Below, one piece after another: positions 6,932 through 14,063 of a stretch of 14,941 nt of DNA. Origin of the DNA: Desulfobulbaceae bacterium UBA5173 (GTDB lineage Bacteria; Desulfobacterota; Desulfobulbia; Desulfobulbales; Desulfobulbaceae); assembly GCA_002413355.1 (NCBI GenBank), contig DHWV01000095.1, positions 2,006 to 16,946 of the forward strand, read 5' to 3'. The notes beneath the pieces were generated by a model. It was given only the letters and a program-made list of their open reading frames with translations. It searched no databases and had not been told where the DNA came from. Made by a program: the position numbers and the translations under genes. Positions within the stretch are counted from its first letter, which is position 1; the number at the start of each line of letters is the position of its first letter.

Positions 6932-8206
6932 TCAGGCCGCTTTCCGCCGCGTTTCGTCACGGGTTACAGCAGGATATTCACCCTTACTGATCACCTCCTC
7001 GCTGATCACGCATTCCACCGCGCAGTCATCCGAGGGCAGCTCATACATCACGTCCAGCATCGCGCTTTCCATCACCGAGCGCAGCCCGCGCGCTCCAGCC
7101 TTGCGCTCCATCGCCTTTTTAGCAGCAGCGGACAGAGCTTCTTCGGTGAAACGGAGCGTGATGCCTTCCAAGTCGAAGAGCTTGATGTACTGCTTGGTCA
7201 GGGCATTTTTTGGCTCTTTGAGGATGCGAATCAGGTCTTCCTCGCGCAACTCACGCATCGGTGCGATAACCGGCAGACGGCCCACCAGCTCTGGGATCAG
7301 GCCGAATTTGAGCAGGTCTTCCGGCTGCACTTCAGCCAGCAGCTCGCCCTCGCTCTTCTCTTCGTCTAAGCGAATTTTCGCACCAAAGCCGATGGATTTT
7401 TTCCCTGCCCGCCGTTTGATCACTCTGTCCAAGCCGACAAAGGCCCCACCGACAATAAACAAGATGTCAGTCGTGTCAATCTTGATCAAATCCTGCTGCG
7501 GATGCTTGCGCCCGCCTTTGGGCGGCACCGAGGCGGTGGTGCCCTCGATCATCTTGAGCAAAGCCTGCTGCACACCTTCGCCGGACACATCGCGGGTCAA
7601 CGAAGGCGAGTCAGACTTGCGGGCGATTTTGTCAATTTCGTCAATATAAACAATGCCACGCTGCGCCCGCTCCACGTCGTAATCCGCCGCCTGAAGCAGG
7701 CCGACCAGAATCGTCTCCACGTCGTCGCCGACATAGCCAGCCTCGGTCAGCGTGGTCGCGTCGGCGATGCTGAACGGCACGTTGAGGACGCGGGCCAAGG
7801 TTTGCGCAAGCAGCGTTTTGCCGCTGCCGGTCGGGCCGATCAGGACGATGTTCGACTTCTGGATTTCCACTGCATCGACATCATTTTTGCCCGCAGTACG
7901 GGAACTGATCCGCTTGTAATGATTATGCACAGCCACGGCCAGCACCCGCTTGGCAAAGTCTTGGCCGATCACATACTCATTCAGATGCGCGTTGATTTCT
8001 TTCGGCTTGAGCAAGCGGGGCGGCTCGACAACAGGCACAGTCTTACCATCGACCGGCTCTTTCATCATGCCACTACAGATTTCTACACACTCGCTGCAAA
8101 TATAGACATCAGGGCCAGCAATTAGCCGGGCAACCTCTGCTTCTTCTCTGCCACAGAAGGAGCAAGAGCGCGATCCAGCGGGATTGCCGGAAAGTTCATC
8201 ACTCAT
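6932..8206 (-). CDS. clpX: ATP-dependent Clp protease ATP-binding subunit ClpX
   Basis: ClpX is the AAA+ unfoldase that delivers substrates to ClpP. The 424 residues show an N-terminal zinc-binding domain (C15xxC18, C37xxC40), Walker A GPTGSGKT at 124-131, pore loop GYVG at 157-160, Walker B IVYIDE at 185-190, RKH loop at 233-235, the ClpP-docking IGF loop at 272-274, and sensor 2 GARGLR at 371-376. Every element needed for activity is present. Its start overlaps the clpP stop by 4 nt (ATGA), so the two are translationally coupled. The 165 nt after it hold only the palindromic element before the restriction genes. Confidence 0.98.
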   Translation of the reverse strand: MSDELSGNPAGSRSCSFCGREEAEVARLIAGPDVYICSECVEICSGMMKEPVDGKTVPVVEPPRLLKPKEINAHLNEYVIGQDFAKRVLAVAVHNHYKRISSRTAGKNDVDAVEIQKSNIVLIGPTGSGKTLLAQTLARVLNVPFSIADATTLTEAGYVGDDVETILVGLLQAADYDVERAQRGIVYIDEIDKIARKSDSPSLTRDVSGEGVQQALLKMIEGTTASVPPKGGRKHPQQDLIKIDTTDILFIVGGAFVGLDRVIKRRAGKKSIGFGAKIRLDEEKSEGELLAEVQPEDLLKFGLIPELVGRLPVIAPMRELREEDLIRILKEPKNALTKQYIKLFDLEGITLRFTEEALSAAAKKAMERKAGARGLRSVMESAMLDVMYELPSDDCAVECVISEEVISKGEYPAVTRDETRRKAA

Positions 8207-8820
8207 GCCCGCTCCTCCTTCTTACCCTTACCGCCTTCTTCTCTGCGATCCAGCACCTTATCGATCAGGCCGTATTCCTTAGCTTCCAAAGCGGTCATGA
8301 AGTTGTCGCGTTCGGTGTCCTGCTCGATCTGCTTCACTGGCTTGCCAGTGTGATGGGCGAGGATGTTGTTGAGATCAGCTCGCATCCGCAGGATTTCTCT
8401 GGCGTGAATCTCAATGTCCGTGGCTTGGCCCTGATACCCGCCCATTGGCTGATGGATCATAATCCGGGAATTGGGCAGAGCAAAACGTTTGCCCGCCGCG
8501 CCTGCGGCTAAAAGCAGCGCACCCATTGAAGCAGCTTGACCCATGCAGAGCGTGGAGACATCACAGCGGATATACTGCATGGTGTCGTAAATCGCCATGC
8601 CTGCGGTCACGGAGCCGCCGGGTGAGTTGATGTAAAAGGTGATATCTTTGTCAGGGTCTTCGGCTTCGAGAAAGAGCATCTGGGCGACAATGACACTGGC
8701 CACGTCGTCGTTGACCGGCGTGCCGAGAAAAACAATGCGCTCACGCAGCAGACGGGAATAAATGTCAAAAGCCCGCTCGCCGCGCGGACTCTGCTCAACC
8801 ACCATAGGGACAAGATTCAT
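8203..8820 (-). CDS. clpP: ATP-dependent Clp protease proteolytic subunit ClpP
   Basis: ClpP forms the tetradecameric serine protease chamber that works with ClpX. The 205-residue sequence has the standard start MNLVPMVVEQSPRGERAFDI and the catalytic triad S98 (GQAASMGA), H123 (MIHQP) and D172 (DTERDNF). The processing region before SPRGERAFDIYSRLL matches known propeptides. The C-terminal tail (REEGGKGKKEERA) is charged. AAGGAG lies 5 nt before the ATG. It overlaps clpX by 4 nt. A strong terminator stands just upstream, so its transcript needs readthrough from tig or a promoter inside tig. Confidence 0.98.
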   Translation of the reverse strand: MNLVPMVVEQSPRGERAFDIYSRLLRERIVFLGTPVNDDVASVIVAQMLFLEAEDPDKDITFYINSPGGSVTAGMAIYDTMQYIRCDVSTLCMGQAASMGALLLAAGAAGKRFALPNSRIMIHQPMGGYQGQATDIEIHAREILRMRADLNNILAHHTGKPVKQIEQDTERDNFMTALEAKEYGLIDKVLDRREEGGKGKKEERA

Positions 8821-8833
8821 GATCGCTCCTTAT

Positions 8834-8877
8834 TAAAAAACAAAAGCCGGACAGCGCGCGCAGCAGTCTGTCCGGCT
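8834..8877 (-). terminator. Rho-independent terminator between tig and clpP
   Basis: On the minus strand a perfect 10-bp stem, AGCCGGACAG with CTGTCCGGCT (8877-8868 with 8854-8845), encloses a 13-nt GC-rich loop and is followed by TTTTGTTTTTT. It lies 23 nt after the tig stop and only about 14 nt before the clpP ribosome site. It should end most tig transcripts and so set the tig:clpP ratio. Confidence 0.88.
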
Positions 8878-8900
8878 GTCTGACAAAAGAAAAAAACAGT

Positions 8901-10220
8901 CTACGCCGCCTGCGGCTCCGCTACTTCCGGGGCCGCAGCCTCAGTGATCTTGGCTGCATCCAGCAGGAAGCGCAGGATCTTTTCATTCAGCAGCTCGGCA
9001 ATGAACGGCATGATTTCCTCACGCCGCTGGAAGTATTTCTTCACTTCCGGGAGGCTCATGTTGTACTGCTTGGCGATGCGCTGATAACCGCGCTCCATGT
9101 CTTCGTCCGCCAGCTTGATTTCCTCCAGCTCAGCCACTTTTTTGAGCAGGAAATCACCTTTCACCCGCTTTTCAGCGGCCTCGCGGTTCTGTTTGGCCAG
9201 CTCCTCGCGCTTGATGCCCGCAGTCTCCAAGGTCAAACCAGCGCGTTTCAGCCGCTCCTCGGTCTGGTTGATCATTTCCTCCACCTCGTAGGCAACCGCC
9301 CGCTCCGGCACCGGGAACTGATTTGCACTAATCAGTTTCTGCATCAGACGGTCGGCCAAGTCGCCCTCAAGGGCGGCCTCGCGCTGCTGGCGCAGGTCAT
9401 CCGACAGCGCAGCCCGCAGTTCAGCCAAGCTACTGTATTTGGCATCGACATCCTTGGCGAATTCGTCATCAAGGGCTGGTTTGACCCGCTCTTTGATCTC
9501 CTTCACGTCCACCTTGAACTCGATCTTCTTGCCCGCCATGACTGGATTGGGATAATCCGCCGGAAACTCCGTCTCGTACAGGGCAGATTCGCCTTTCTTC
9601 AAGCCGATGAGCTGCTCCTCGAACTCCTCGCCCAGCCGCTTAGCTCCCACGTCGATGGAATAATTCTCGTTATGCACTTCCTTCATCGGCTTTTCATTGT
9701 GAAAGCCCTGAAAGTCCACCGTGACGATGTCGTCTTCGGTGATGCCGTGGTCGTCATCAGCAGTTTTCAGTACAGCATACTTGCGGCGCAGCTCCTCAAT
9801 TTTACGGTCAACATCAGCGTCGGTCACATGCACCGCAGGCTTCTCAACCTCCACGCCCTTGTATTCACTGATCTCAAAGACCGGCTTGACATCGACATGC
9901 GCGACATAGACAAAGCTGCCGTCATCGGCAAAACGGGTCTCGCGGATTTCAGGATGCACGACCACGTCCAAGCCTTTTTCTTCGACCGCGTCAAAGTAAG
10001 TATCCTGCACCAGCTTTTCCGCAACTTCGGCCTGCACCTTGGGGCCGTAGTTCTTCTCCAGTATGGTCATGGGCACTTTGCCCTTGCGGAATCCCTTGAG
10101 ATGAACATCCTTCTTCAGTTTGCCATAGGCACTGTCAAGCTCGTCGCGCACAGCCTCCGCAGGCACGGTGACTGTCACCTTCCGGGTCAGCTCGCTGAGT
10201 TCTTCAACTGCAATTTCCAT
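8901..10220 (-). CDS. tig: Trigger factor, ribosome-associated chaperone and peptidyl-prolyl isomerase
   Basis: Trigger factor binds the ribosome exit tunnel and protects nascent chains. The 439-residue protein has the ribosome-binding signature GFRKGKVP at 43-50, the same position as in E. coli. An FKBP-type isomerase domain follows at about 160-250 (EDDIVTVDFQGF, DYPNPVMAGKKIEFKVDV), then a long helical C-terminal domain (AYEVEEMINQTEERLKRAG; EIMPFIAELLNEKILRFLLD). The tail is rich in Ala, Pro and Glu. Only a weak AAGG, 11 nt upstream, precedes the ATG. It is 120 nt downstream of tRNA-Leu with no terminator between, so the tRNA promoter may also drive it. A terminator follows. Confidence 0.98.
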   Translation of the reverse strand: MEIAVEELSELTRKVTVTVPAEAVRDELDSAYGKLKKDVHLKGFRKGKVPMTILEKNYGPKVQAEVAEKLVQDTYFDAVEEKGLDVVVHPEIRETRFADDGSFVYVAHVDVKPVFEISEYKGVEVEKPAVHVTDADVDRKIEELRRKYAVLKTADDDHGITEDDIVTVDFQGFHNEKPMKEVHNENYSIDVGAKRLGEEFEEQLIGLKKGESALYETEFPADYPNPVMAGKKIEFKVDVKEIKERVKPALDDEFAKDVDAKYSSLAELRAALSDDLRQQREAALEGDLADRLMQKLISANQFPVPERAVAYEVEEMINQTEERLKRAGLTLETAGIKREELAKQNREAAEKRVKGDFLLKKVAELEEIKLADEDMERGYQRIAKQYNMSLPEVKKYFQRREEIMPFIAELLNEKILRFLLDAAKITEAAAPEVAEPQAA

Positions 10221-10340
10221 TGACTCAAATACCTTAGTTCGGGTTGCCTGCCCTAGGCAGAAGTTATCTCAATCCAGACAGGCGCACATTCGGCTCATGC
10301 CGCCTATTTTCTGAATATGGGATTGTGTTCGTTGAGGAAT

Positions 10341-10425
10341 TGGTGCGAGAGGGGGGATTTGAACCCCCATGCCCGAAGGTGCTGGATCCTAAGTCCAGTG
10401 CGTCTGCCAGTTTCGCCACTCTCGC
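10341..10425 (-). tRNA. tRNA-Leu (anticodon TAG)
   Basis: The acceptor stem GCGAGAG pairs with CTCTCGC, followed by discriminator A and an encoded CCA (10343-10341). The anticodon stem CTGGA/TCCAG encloses loop CTTAGGA, with anticodon TAG at 10391-10389. The long variable arm and the D-arm (GTGGCGAAACTGGCAGACGC) are typical of class II tRNA-Leu. The T arm is GGGGG-TTCAAAT-CCCCC. It reads CUA and probably other CUN leucine codons. It lies just upstream of tig. Confidence 0.97.
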
Positions 10426-10437
10426 GTTAATCCTGTA

Positions 10438-10466
10438 GTATTAATCAATGAACAGCTCTTCGTCAA
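10438..10466 (-). promoter_or_regulatory. Promoter of tRNA-Leu (and perhaps tig)
   Basis: On the minus strand TTGACG (10466-10461) is followed after exactly 17 nt by TAATAC (10443-10438), close to the sigma-70 consensus. The mature tRNA begins 12 nt past the -10. With no terminator between the tRNA and tig, the same transcript could extend into tig. Confidence 0.8.
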
Positions 10467-10707
10467 GGGCGGTGACGAAGAAAATGCGCAATGGAGGCAG
10501 ATTCGTAGAATGCAGGGTAAAAATAAACCGTCCTTGGCCGCCGCCGGGTGATGTTCTTGCACCATTTGGCTGTGTTCAATATATTTAAAGAATACAGCTT
10601 GATTTCGTTGAATCATCGGAGATGAAATATTGCCGCATGTCAAAAACATGTGCGCTGCATGTAATCCCTGAGGAATGACGTGGCTCTCACATGACGACAG
10701 TCCGTTG

Positions 10708-10736
10708 TTGACAGCGGACAGGACGGATGCTACTGT
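10708..10736 (+). promoter_or_regulatory. Promoter of the tandem tatA genes
   Basis: TTGACA (10708-10713) is followed after 17 nt by TACTGT (10731-10736). The -35 and spacing are ideal and the -10 is weak. The predicted start near 10743 gives a leader of about 63 nt before tatA. Confidence 0.5.
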
Positions 10737-10805
10737 GGAGGAGGTTGTCGCCTTGTCCGCCGCTGCTGTTTTAAGCAAAGAAAAATCTGCCCATGAGAGT
10801 GATGT

Positions 10806-10994
10806 ATGTTTGGACTTGGAATGCCTGAATTGATTATTATTTTGGTGATTGTGGTCATTATTTTCGGAGCCGGTAAGCTGCCGGAGATTGGTTCCGGCAT
10901 CGGCAAGGGAATCAGAAATTTTAAAGACAGCGTCAAAAAATCGGACGATGAGCCGAAGGTGATTGAGGGAGAAGGGAAAGGCAGGGAAAGCTGA
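10806..10994 (+). CDS. tatA: Sec-independent translocase TatA-family protein (first copy)
   Basis: TatA oligomerises in the inner membrane to form the pore for folded, often cofactor-bearing, proteins. This 62-residue copy has the standard layout: MFGLGMPELIIILVIVVIIF as the single transmembrane helix (about 6-20), the FGAGKLPE hinge at 20-27, an amphipathic helix (IGSGIGKGIRNFKDSVKK), then a short charged tail. E8 within the helix start is TatB-like, but the length fits TatA. A GAGAG lies about 8 nt before the ATG. A second TatA gene follows 43 nt later. No tatC is in the window. Confidence 0.93.
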   Translation: MFGLGMPELIIILVIVVIIFGAGKLPEIGSGIGKGIRNFKDSVKKSDDEPKVIEGEGKGRES

Positions 10995-11037
10995 AGCGCA
11001 GCTCGGATGATAACATTTTCACAAGCGCGGAGCCGTC

Positions 11038-11289
11038 ATGTTCGGACTTGGAACCCCTGAGTTATTCGTGATTCTCGCCATTGCCTTCCTGCTCTTCGGC
11101 GGTAAAAAACTGCCGGAGATCGGCGCAGGTTTGGGCAAAGCGATCCGTTCATTCAAAAACGGAATAGACGAGGTCGAGGATGCAACCGGCATGGGCATTG
11201 CAAAGAAGCTGCCCGGTGTGCGGGAGGCAGTCGCAGTGCAGGAGAAGATTGATCAGGTGAAGAATATCGGCAAACTGCTGGAGAAATAA
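11038..11289 (+). CDS. Sec-independent translocase TatA/TatB-family protein (second copy)
   Basis: This 83-residue paralogue begins MFGLGTPELFVILAIAFLLFGGKKLPEIGAGLGKAIRSFKNGI when read in two parts (transmembrane helix 6-19; FGGKKLPE hinge 20-27; amphipathic helix 28-44). The remaining 40 residues form a longer charged tail (REAVAVQEKIDQVKNIGK). It shares the first five residues and the hinge pattern with the upstream copy, so a tandem duplication is likely. The longer tail could make it the TatB-like partner. GGAG lies 5 nt before the ATG. A terminator follows about 20 nt after the stop. Confidence 0.92.
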   Translation: MFGLGTPELFVILAIAFLLFGGKKLPEIGAGLGKAIRSFKNGIDEVEDATGMGIAKKLPGVREAVAVQEKIDQVKNIGKLLEK

Positions 11290-11311
11290 TATTGCGCCAA
11301 CATCGCCAGAG

Positions 11312-11336
11312 GGCAAGCAGTCAGCTTGCCTTTTTT
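11312..11336 (+). terminator. Rho-independent terminator of the tatA genes
   Basis: GGCAAGC (11312-11318) pairs with GCTTGCC (11324-11330) around a 5-nt loop and is followed directly by TTTTTT. It ends the plus-strand tatA transcript; its T-run overlaps the stop codon of the convergent PAP2 gene by two bases. Confidence 0.92.
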
Positions 11337-12060
11337 ATTCTGGCATTACATTGCTGTCGTTTCTGTCAATCCCCATGAGCAGGGCCAGCATTCCGCCGAT
11401 AAGATAGAGCAAGCCGCCAGCCCAGAGTATGTCGCTGGGAAAATGACCGCCTTGGAGAATGCGGGCGACTCCAACGAGGGAACCGAACAACAGCCCTAAC
11501 GCCAGAAAGCCTGCCGCCACACGCCGTTGCTGCTCTCGCAGCACAAACCATGGAGTTATGACGGCAAACGCGATCGCCGCATGACCAGAAGGAAAAGAGC
11601 TGTTCGTACCCGCCTTGCCCGGCTGCCAAAAGGGCGTGAACTGCTCGCTGCCGCCGAATTCGACAATTTCTCTGGGCCGCGCTCGTCCATACTGTTCCTT
11701 CAGAAGGAAATTCACTGCAAGACCAGGGCCAAGCGCGAGAAAAAGAAGGACAAAGCCCGCCTGCCTGCGCCAAGGAACACATTGATAGAAAAAAAAACTG
11801 GTCAGAAAGATAAGCAGGGAAGTGGCAGCAAGCAGCACGGCAGGTACTGCCGCCCAGCGGTACAGAATATTCCACGGAAAAAGATTGCCTGCAGGCCAAG
11901 CCCAGCTAGAAGCAGGCAGCACGGCGGCAATCGAAAGATCGCGGGGAACCAGGGAAAAAATTCGGCGGTCTGCATCTGTGAGCCAAAGGACGAAACTTAC
12001 CAGCAGCAAAAAAAGCAACACGAAGGCAAGTTCAAGCAGTCTTTTTTTCACCATGCGCAT
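11335..12060 (-). CDS. PAP2-family integral membrane phosphatase
   Basis: This 241-residue membrane protein carries all three PAP2 motifs: K121EQYGRARP129 (KX6RP), P157SGH160 and R200ILQGGH206FPSD210. About five or six hydrophobic segments are visible (about 9-27, 68-92, 101-119, 160-174, 183-197, 212-230). PAP2 enzymes remove phosphate from lipids at the outer face of the inner membrane: phosphatidate, undecaprenyl pyrophosphate or lipid A. The GGHFPSD variant and position beside no sugar genes do not settle the substrate. The start is uncertain: I used the ATG at 12060; ATG 12054 and a TTG at 12108 are alternatives, none with a good ribosome site. Convergent with tatA. Confidence 0.88.
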   Translation of the reverse strand: MRMVKKRLLELAFVLLFLLLVSFVLWLTDADRRIFSLVPRDLSIAAVLPASSWAWPAGNLFPWNILYRWAAVPAVLLAATSLLIFLTSFFFYQCVPWRRQAGFVLLFLALGPGLAVNFLLKEQYGRARPREIVEFGGSEQFTPFWQPGKAGTNSSFPSGHAAIAFAVITPWFVLREQQRRVAAGFLALGLLFGSLVGVARILQGGHFPSDILWAGGLLYLIGGMLALLMGIDRNDSNVMPE

Positions 12061-12118
12061 TGGAAAGACGGAAGAAAAGCGGTGGCTGAAGAAGGGAATT
12101 CCAGCCAAGCGCAGTTTT

Positions 12119-12148
12119 TTGTTTGCACCCTTGCATGAATGATACTAT
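12119..12148 (+). promoter_or_regulatory. Possible promoter of tRNA-Arg
   Basis: TTGTTT (12119-12124) is followed after 18 nt by TACTAT (12143-12148), with TGA just before it forming an extended -10. The tRNA begins about 42 nt past the -10. It overlaps a possible divergent promoter for the PAP2 gene. Confidence 0.35.
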
Positions 12149-12173
12149 AGTGTCCGCTGCCGCTTGATTGCAA
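12144..12173 (-). promoter_or_regulatory. Possible promoter of the PAP2 gene
   Basis: On the minus strand TTGCAA (12173-12168) is followed after 18 nt by TATAGT (12149-12144), five of six -10 positions. It would give a leader of about 75 nt to the ATG at 12060. It shares bases with the opposite-strand tRNA-Arg promoter, so only one may be active. Confidence 0.35.
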
Positions 12174-12189
12174 AGTGGCATTCACCCGA

Positions 12190-12266
12190 GGGCGGGTAGC
12201 TCAGATGGATAGAGTGTTGGCCTCCGAAGCCAAAGGTCGCGGGTTCGAATCCCGCCTCGCCCACCA
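12190..12266 (+). tRNA. tRNA-Arg (anticodon CCG)
   Basis: Acceptor stem GGGCGGG pairs with CTCGCCC (one G-U), followed by A and an encoded CCA (12264-12266). The anticodon stem TTGGC/GCCAA encloses CTCCGAA, with anticodon CCG at 12224-12226. The T arm is GCGGG-TTCGAAT-CCCGC. It reads the CGG arginine codon. No integrase or repeated 3' end lies beside it, so it shows no sign of being an integration site here. Confidence 0.97.
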
Positions 12267-12339
12267 GTCGCATTCTGCATAATTTCTCTTGAGCTGAACC
12301 AGAGCGTCAGTCCCCTCGTATTATCGTAACGCACTGCGT

Positions 12340-12735
12340 TTATTTCTCAATCGTCAGCACGGCGACATAAGAATTTACGTCAATCGTCTGGTTGGCTTCA
12401 GGATGCGGTTTTAGCTCCTTCAGCGTGATATTGTGATCGCTGTAGCGGTAGGTCTGCTGAAATTGCGAATTGGTGTTGAGAATCGCCGCCTGATTGCCGT
12501 CTCCGGTCAGCTCCAGCACAATTTCTGCATTGCCTGCCCAAGAGCACTGCGTTCCTGTCGGACAGCGTGAGTCGCTGGTGACAGCGGCAAACTGGATGCG
12601 GAAGCCGTCCTCCTCAGCAGCGGCATTATAGCGTAACTCGATGGTCTTAGGCGGAGTTGGCACCTCCGGCTTGTCTTTGGCGCAGGATGCGGTCAGCACG
12701 GCCAAACAGCCACAACACAGCAGCATCTTTTTCAT
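12340..12735 (-). CDS. Small lipoprotein of unknown function
   Basis: This 131-residue protein begins MKKMLLCCGCLAVLTASC, a short lipoprotein signal with lipidated C18 (TAS-C lipobox). A Pro-rich linker follows (DKPEVPTPPK). The folded part has SDSRCPTGTQCSWAGNAEIV, with C58 and C64, a pattern seen in many uncharacterised bacterial lipoproteins, and it ends in beta-like strands. It would sit in the periplasm on a membrane. I chose the ATG at 12735 because AAGGGAAG lies about 5 nt upstream; a longer frame from 12804 would hide the signal peptide. It is 46 nt after the kinase stop and probably in the same transcript. Function unknown. Confidence 0.85.
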   Translation of the reverse strand: MKKMLLCCGCLAVLTASCAKDKPEVPTPPKTIELRYNAAAEEDGFRIQFAAVTSDSRCPTGTQCSWAGNAEIVLELTGDGNQAAILNTNSQFQQTYRYSDHNITLKELKPHPEANQTIDVNSYVAVLTIEK

Positions 12736-12781
12736 GATTTCTTCCCTTCCGTTTTGTTGAGCCGAAGGCGCAGGCAGATCA

Positions 12782-13855
12782 TCAGCCTTCGCAGTTTGCC
12801 GCAATGGCTTTCAGTTTACTATATTGATTTTCCACCGAGCGCACCAGCGTAAACTGCACTCTGGCCCGAAAAAGGTTCTGCTCCGGGTGATCAACCTTGA
12901 AGTAACGGCTGCCTGACAGATAATCACTGTAAAAGCGCAGACCCAACTCCAGACTGATCAGGCGTGCGCTGTCCACGATCAGCCGCCGGTCGCCGGGCTG
13001 GAGCAGATGAGCAGCGTGGGACAAGTAACCTGTAAGCACGGCCGCGAACAGCACTTGGTCAAAGACAATTTCGTCCAGATGCTGCACGTCCTCGCCTTTG
13101 GGATTGCAGCAGGAGCGCAGGCAGTCGCCGAGATCGTGGAGAAGCAGGCCGGGCTTAACCGTGTCCAAGTCAATCAGACTGACCACGCGCTTGCTGTCCT
13201 GCGAAAAGAGAAAATTGCCAACCTTGGGATCGCCGTGGACAGCCTGCTCGGTGATTTCACCCCGCAGACGGGCATCTTCCAGTAGGCGCATGTCCGCCCT
13301 GCGCTGCTCGATAAAGTCGCGGCAGTCCGCAGCCTCTGGCAGGCAGTCGCCTGTAAGAGCGGCATCATAGTGTGCCAAATACAGCGGCGTGTTGTGGAAG
13401 CCGGGCAGCGTGTCAGCCAGTGGCGGAGGCGGCAGGCTGGCCAGCAACAGGTGAAAGATGCCAAGTGCGGCTCCGAGTGCCTGAGCCTGCGCTGGACTGC
13501 TGATCGCCTCCAGTGCCTGAGTGCCGTCGAGATGCGAGAGCAGCCGCCACCATGCGCCGTTGCTGTCAACCCACGCTGTCTCTCCACCCGGACTGCTGAA
13601 GACGCAAAAAGTTTTGAAGCCGCTGGCTTCCGGCAGATTGCCCCGGAGATGCTCCGTCACCCGGCAAAGATTTGCCTGTACTGCGGCGGGATCGGGAAAC
13701 ACTGCTGGATTCAGCCGCTGAAGGACGCATTTTGCGCCCGCTGCTGTTGTCACCAGCCACGTGTCGTTGACCCTGCCGCTGCCCAGCGGAGCAAGCGCAG
13801 CCAGCTCTTCGTCAGGCCGGAACACAGCGAAGGCTTGGCGGCAGAACACGGTCAC
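12782..13855 (-). CDS. NahK-like sugar kinase (aminoglycoside phosphotransferase fold)
   Basis: This 357-residue protein has a protein-kinase-like phosphotransferase fold. The N lobe carries CVLQRLNPAVFPDP (43-56), typical of N-acetylhexosamine 1-kinase relatives. The catalytic loop is H207GD209PKVGN214 and the metal-binding motif is IDLDTV (D229, D231), followed by LLHDLGDCLR. The likely reaction is ATP-dependent phosphorylation of a sugar at the anomeric position; the real substrate cannot be read from sequence. It starts at GTG 13855 with GGAG 8 nt upstream, and this GTG overlaps the stop of the MazG-like frame by 3 nt (GTGA), so the two are coupled. The lipoprotein gene follows. Confidence 0.85.
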   Translation of the reverse strand: MTVFCRQAFAVFRPDEELAALAPLGSGRVNDTWLVTTAAGAKCVLQRLNPAVFPDPAAVQANLCRVTEHLRGNLPEASGFKTFCVFSSPGGETAWVDSNGAWWRLLSHLDGTQALEAISSPAQAQALGAALGIFHLLLASLPPPPLADTLPGFHNTPLYLAHYDAALTGDCLPEAADCRDFIEQRRADMRLLEDARLRGEITEQAVHGDPKVGNFLFSQDSKRVVSLIDLDTVKPGLLLHDLGDCLRSCCNPKGEDVQHLDEIVFDQVLFAAVLTGYLSHAAHLLQPGDRRLIVDSARLISLELGLRFYSDYLSGSRYFKVDHPEQNLFRARVQFTLVRSVENQYSKLKAIAANCEG

Positions 13856-14058
13856 AACTGAGGCTCCGCTGGGCGGTCAGCTCTGTCCCAGCATTGCCCT
13901 GCCAGATATTTCTTCGCATTCAAACCCACCTTCCGCCGGGCGGCTTCAACACTCAGGGCCATTGCCAAATTTTTCGGACTGTGAAATCGCTCCCAGTTCC
14001 GTTCAGCGGCGAAGGTGCGAAGGAAGATCGCCAGCTTTTCAAGGGAAGTGAACATCAT
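13852..14058 (-). pseudogene. MazG-type nucleotide pyrophosphohydrolase with an internal deletion
   Basis: This 68-residue frame opens with the MazG-like signature: FAAERNWERFHSPKNLAMAL and SVEAA at about 16-40. It then jumps to ARRKVGLNAKKYLAGQCWDRAD, which matches the usual C-terminal end of the family (typically RKxxxNAxKYPxExCRGRAxK). Full members are about 110-120 residues, so roughly 40 are missing in frame. The lost part includes the acidic helix residues that bind magnesium, so pyrophosphohydrolase activity should be gone. It may be an expressed relic: its stop overlaps the kinase start (GTGA). There is no clear ribosome site; ATGs at 14058 and 14055 are possible starts. It begins just past the degP terminator. 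Confidence 0.7.
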
Positions 14059-14063
14059 GATGC

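Larger units (their letters stand above)
10426..10805. other. Divergent intergenic region between tRNA-Leu and tatA
   Basis: These 380 nt hold no convincing gene. They contain a near-consensus minus-strand promoter for tRNA-Leu and a plus-strand promoter for the tatA pair. A small CATGT/ACATG hairpin lies at 10636-10650. An imperfect inverted repeat (GCGGACA-GG at 10714 and CC-TTGTCCGC ending at 10761) spans the tatA start-site region and could be an operator or leader stem. A 129-codon minus frame here reads through the tRNA and is an artefact. Confidence 0.6.

Noticed and set aside
6780..6932. A 50-codon minus-strand frame whose ATG overlaps the clpX stop (TGATG), with two CxxC-like cysteine clusters at its start
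   Set aside because: It lies across the palindromic repeat, has no recognisable family and no ribosome site beyond the clpX end; most likely chance.
10389..10778. A 129-codon minus-strand frame upstream of and into tRNA-Leu
   Set aside because: It reads through a well-formed tRNA and its promoter; no family match.
12190..12339. tRNA-Arg as an integration site for a mobile element
   Set aside because: No integrase gene and no repeat of the tRNA 3' end were seen in the flanks.
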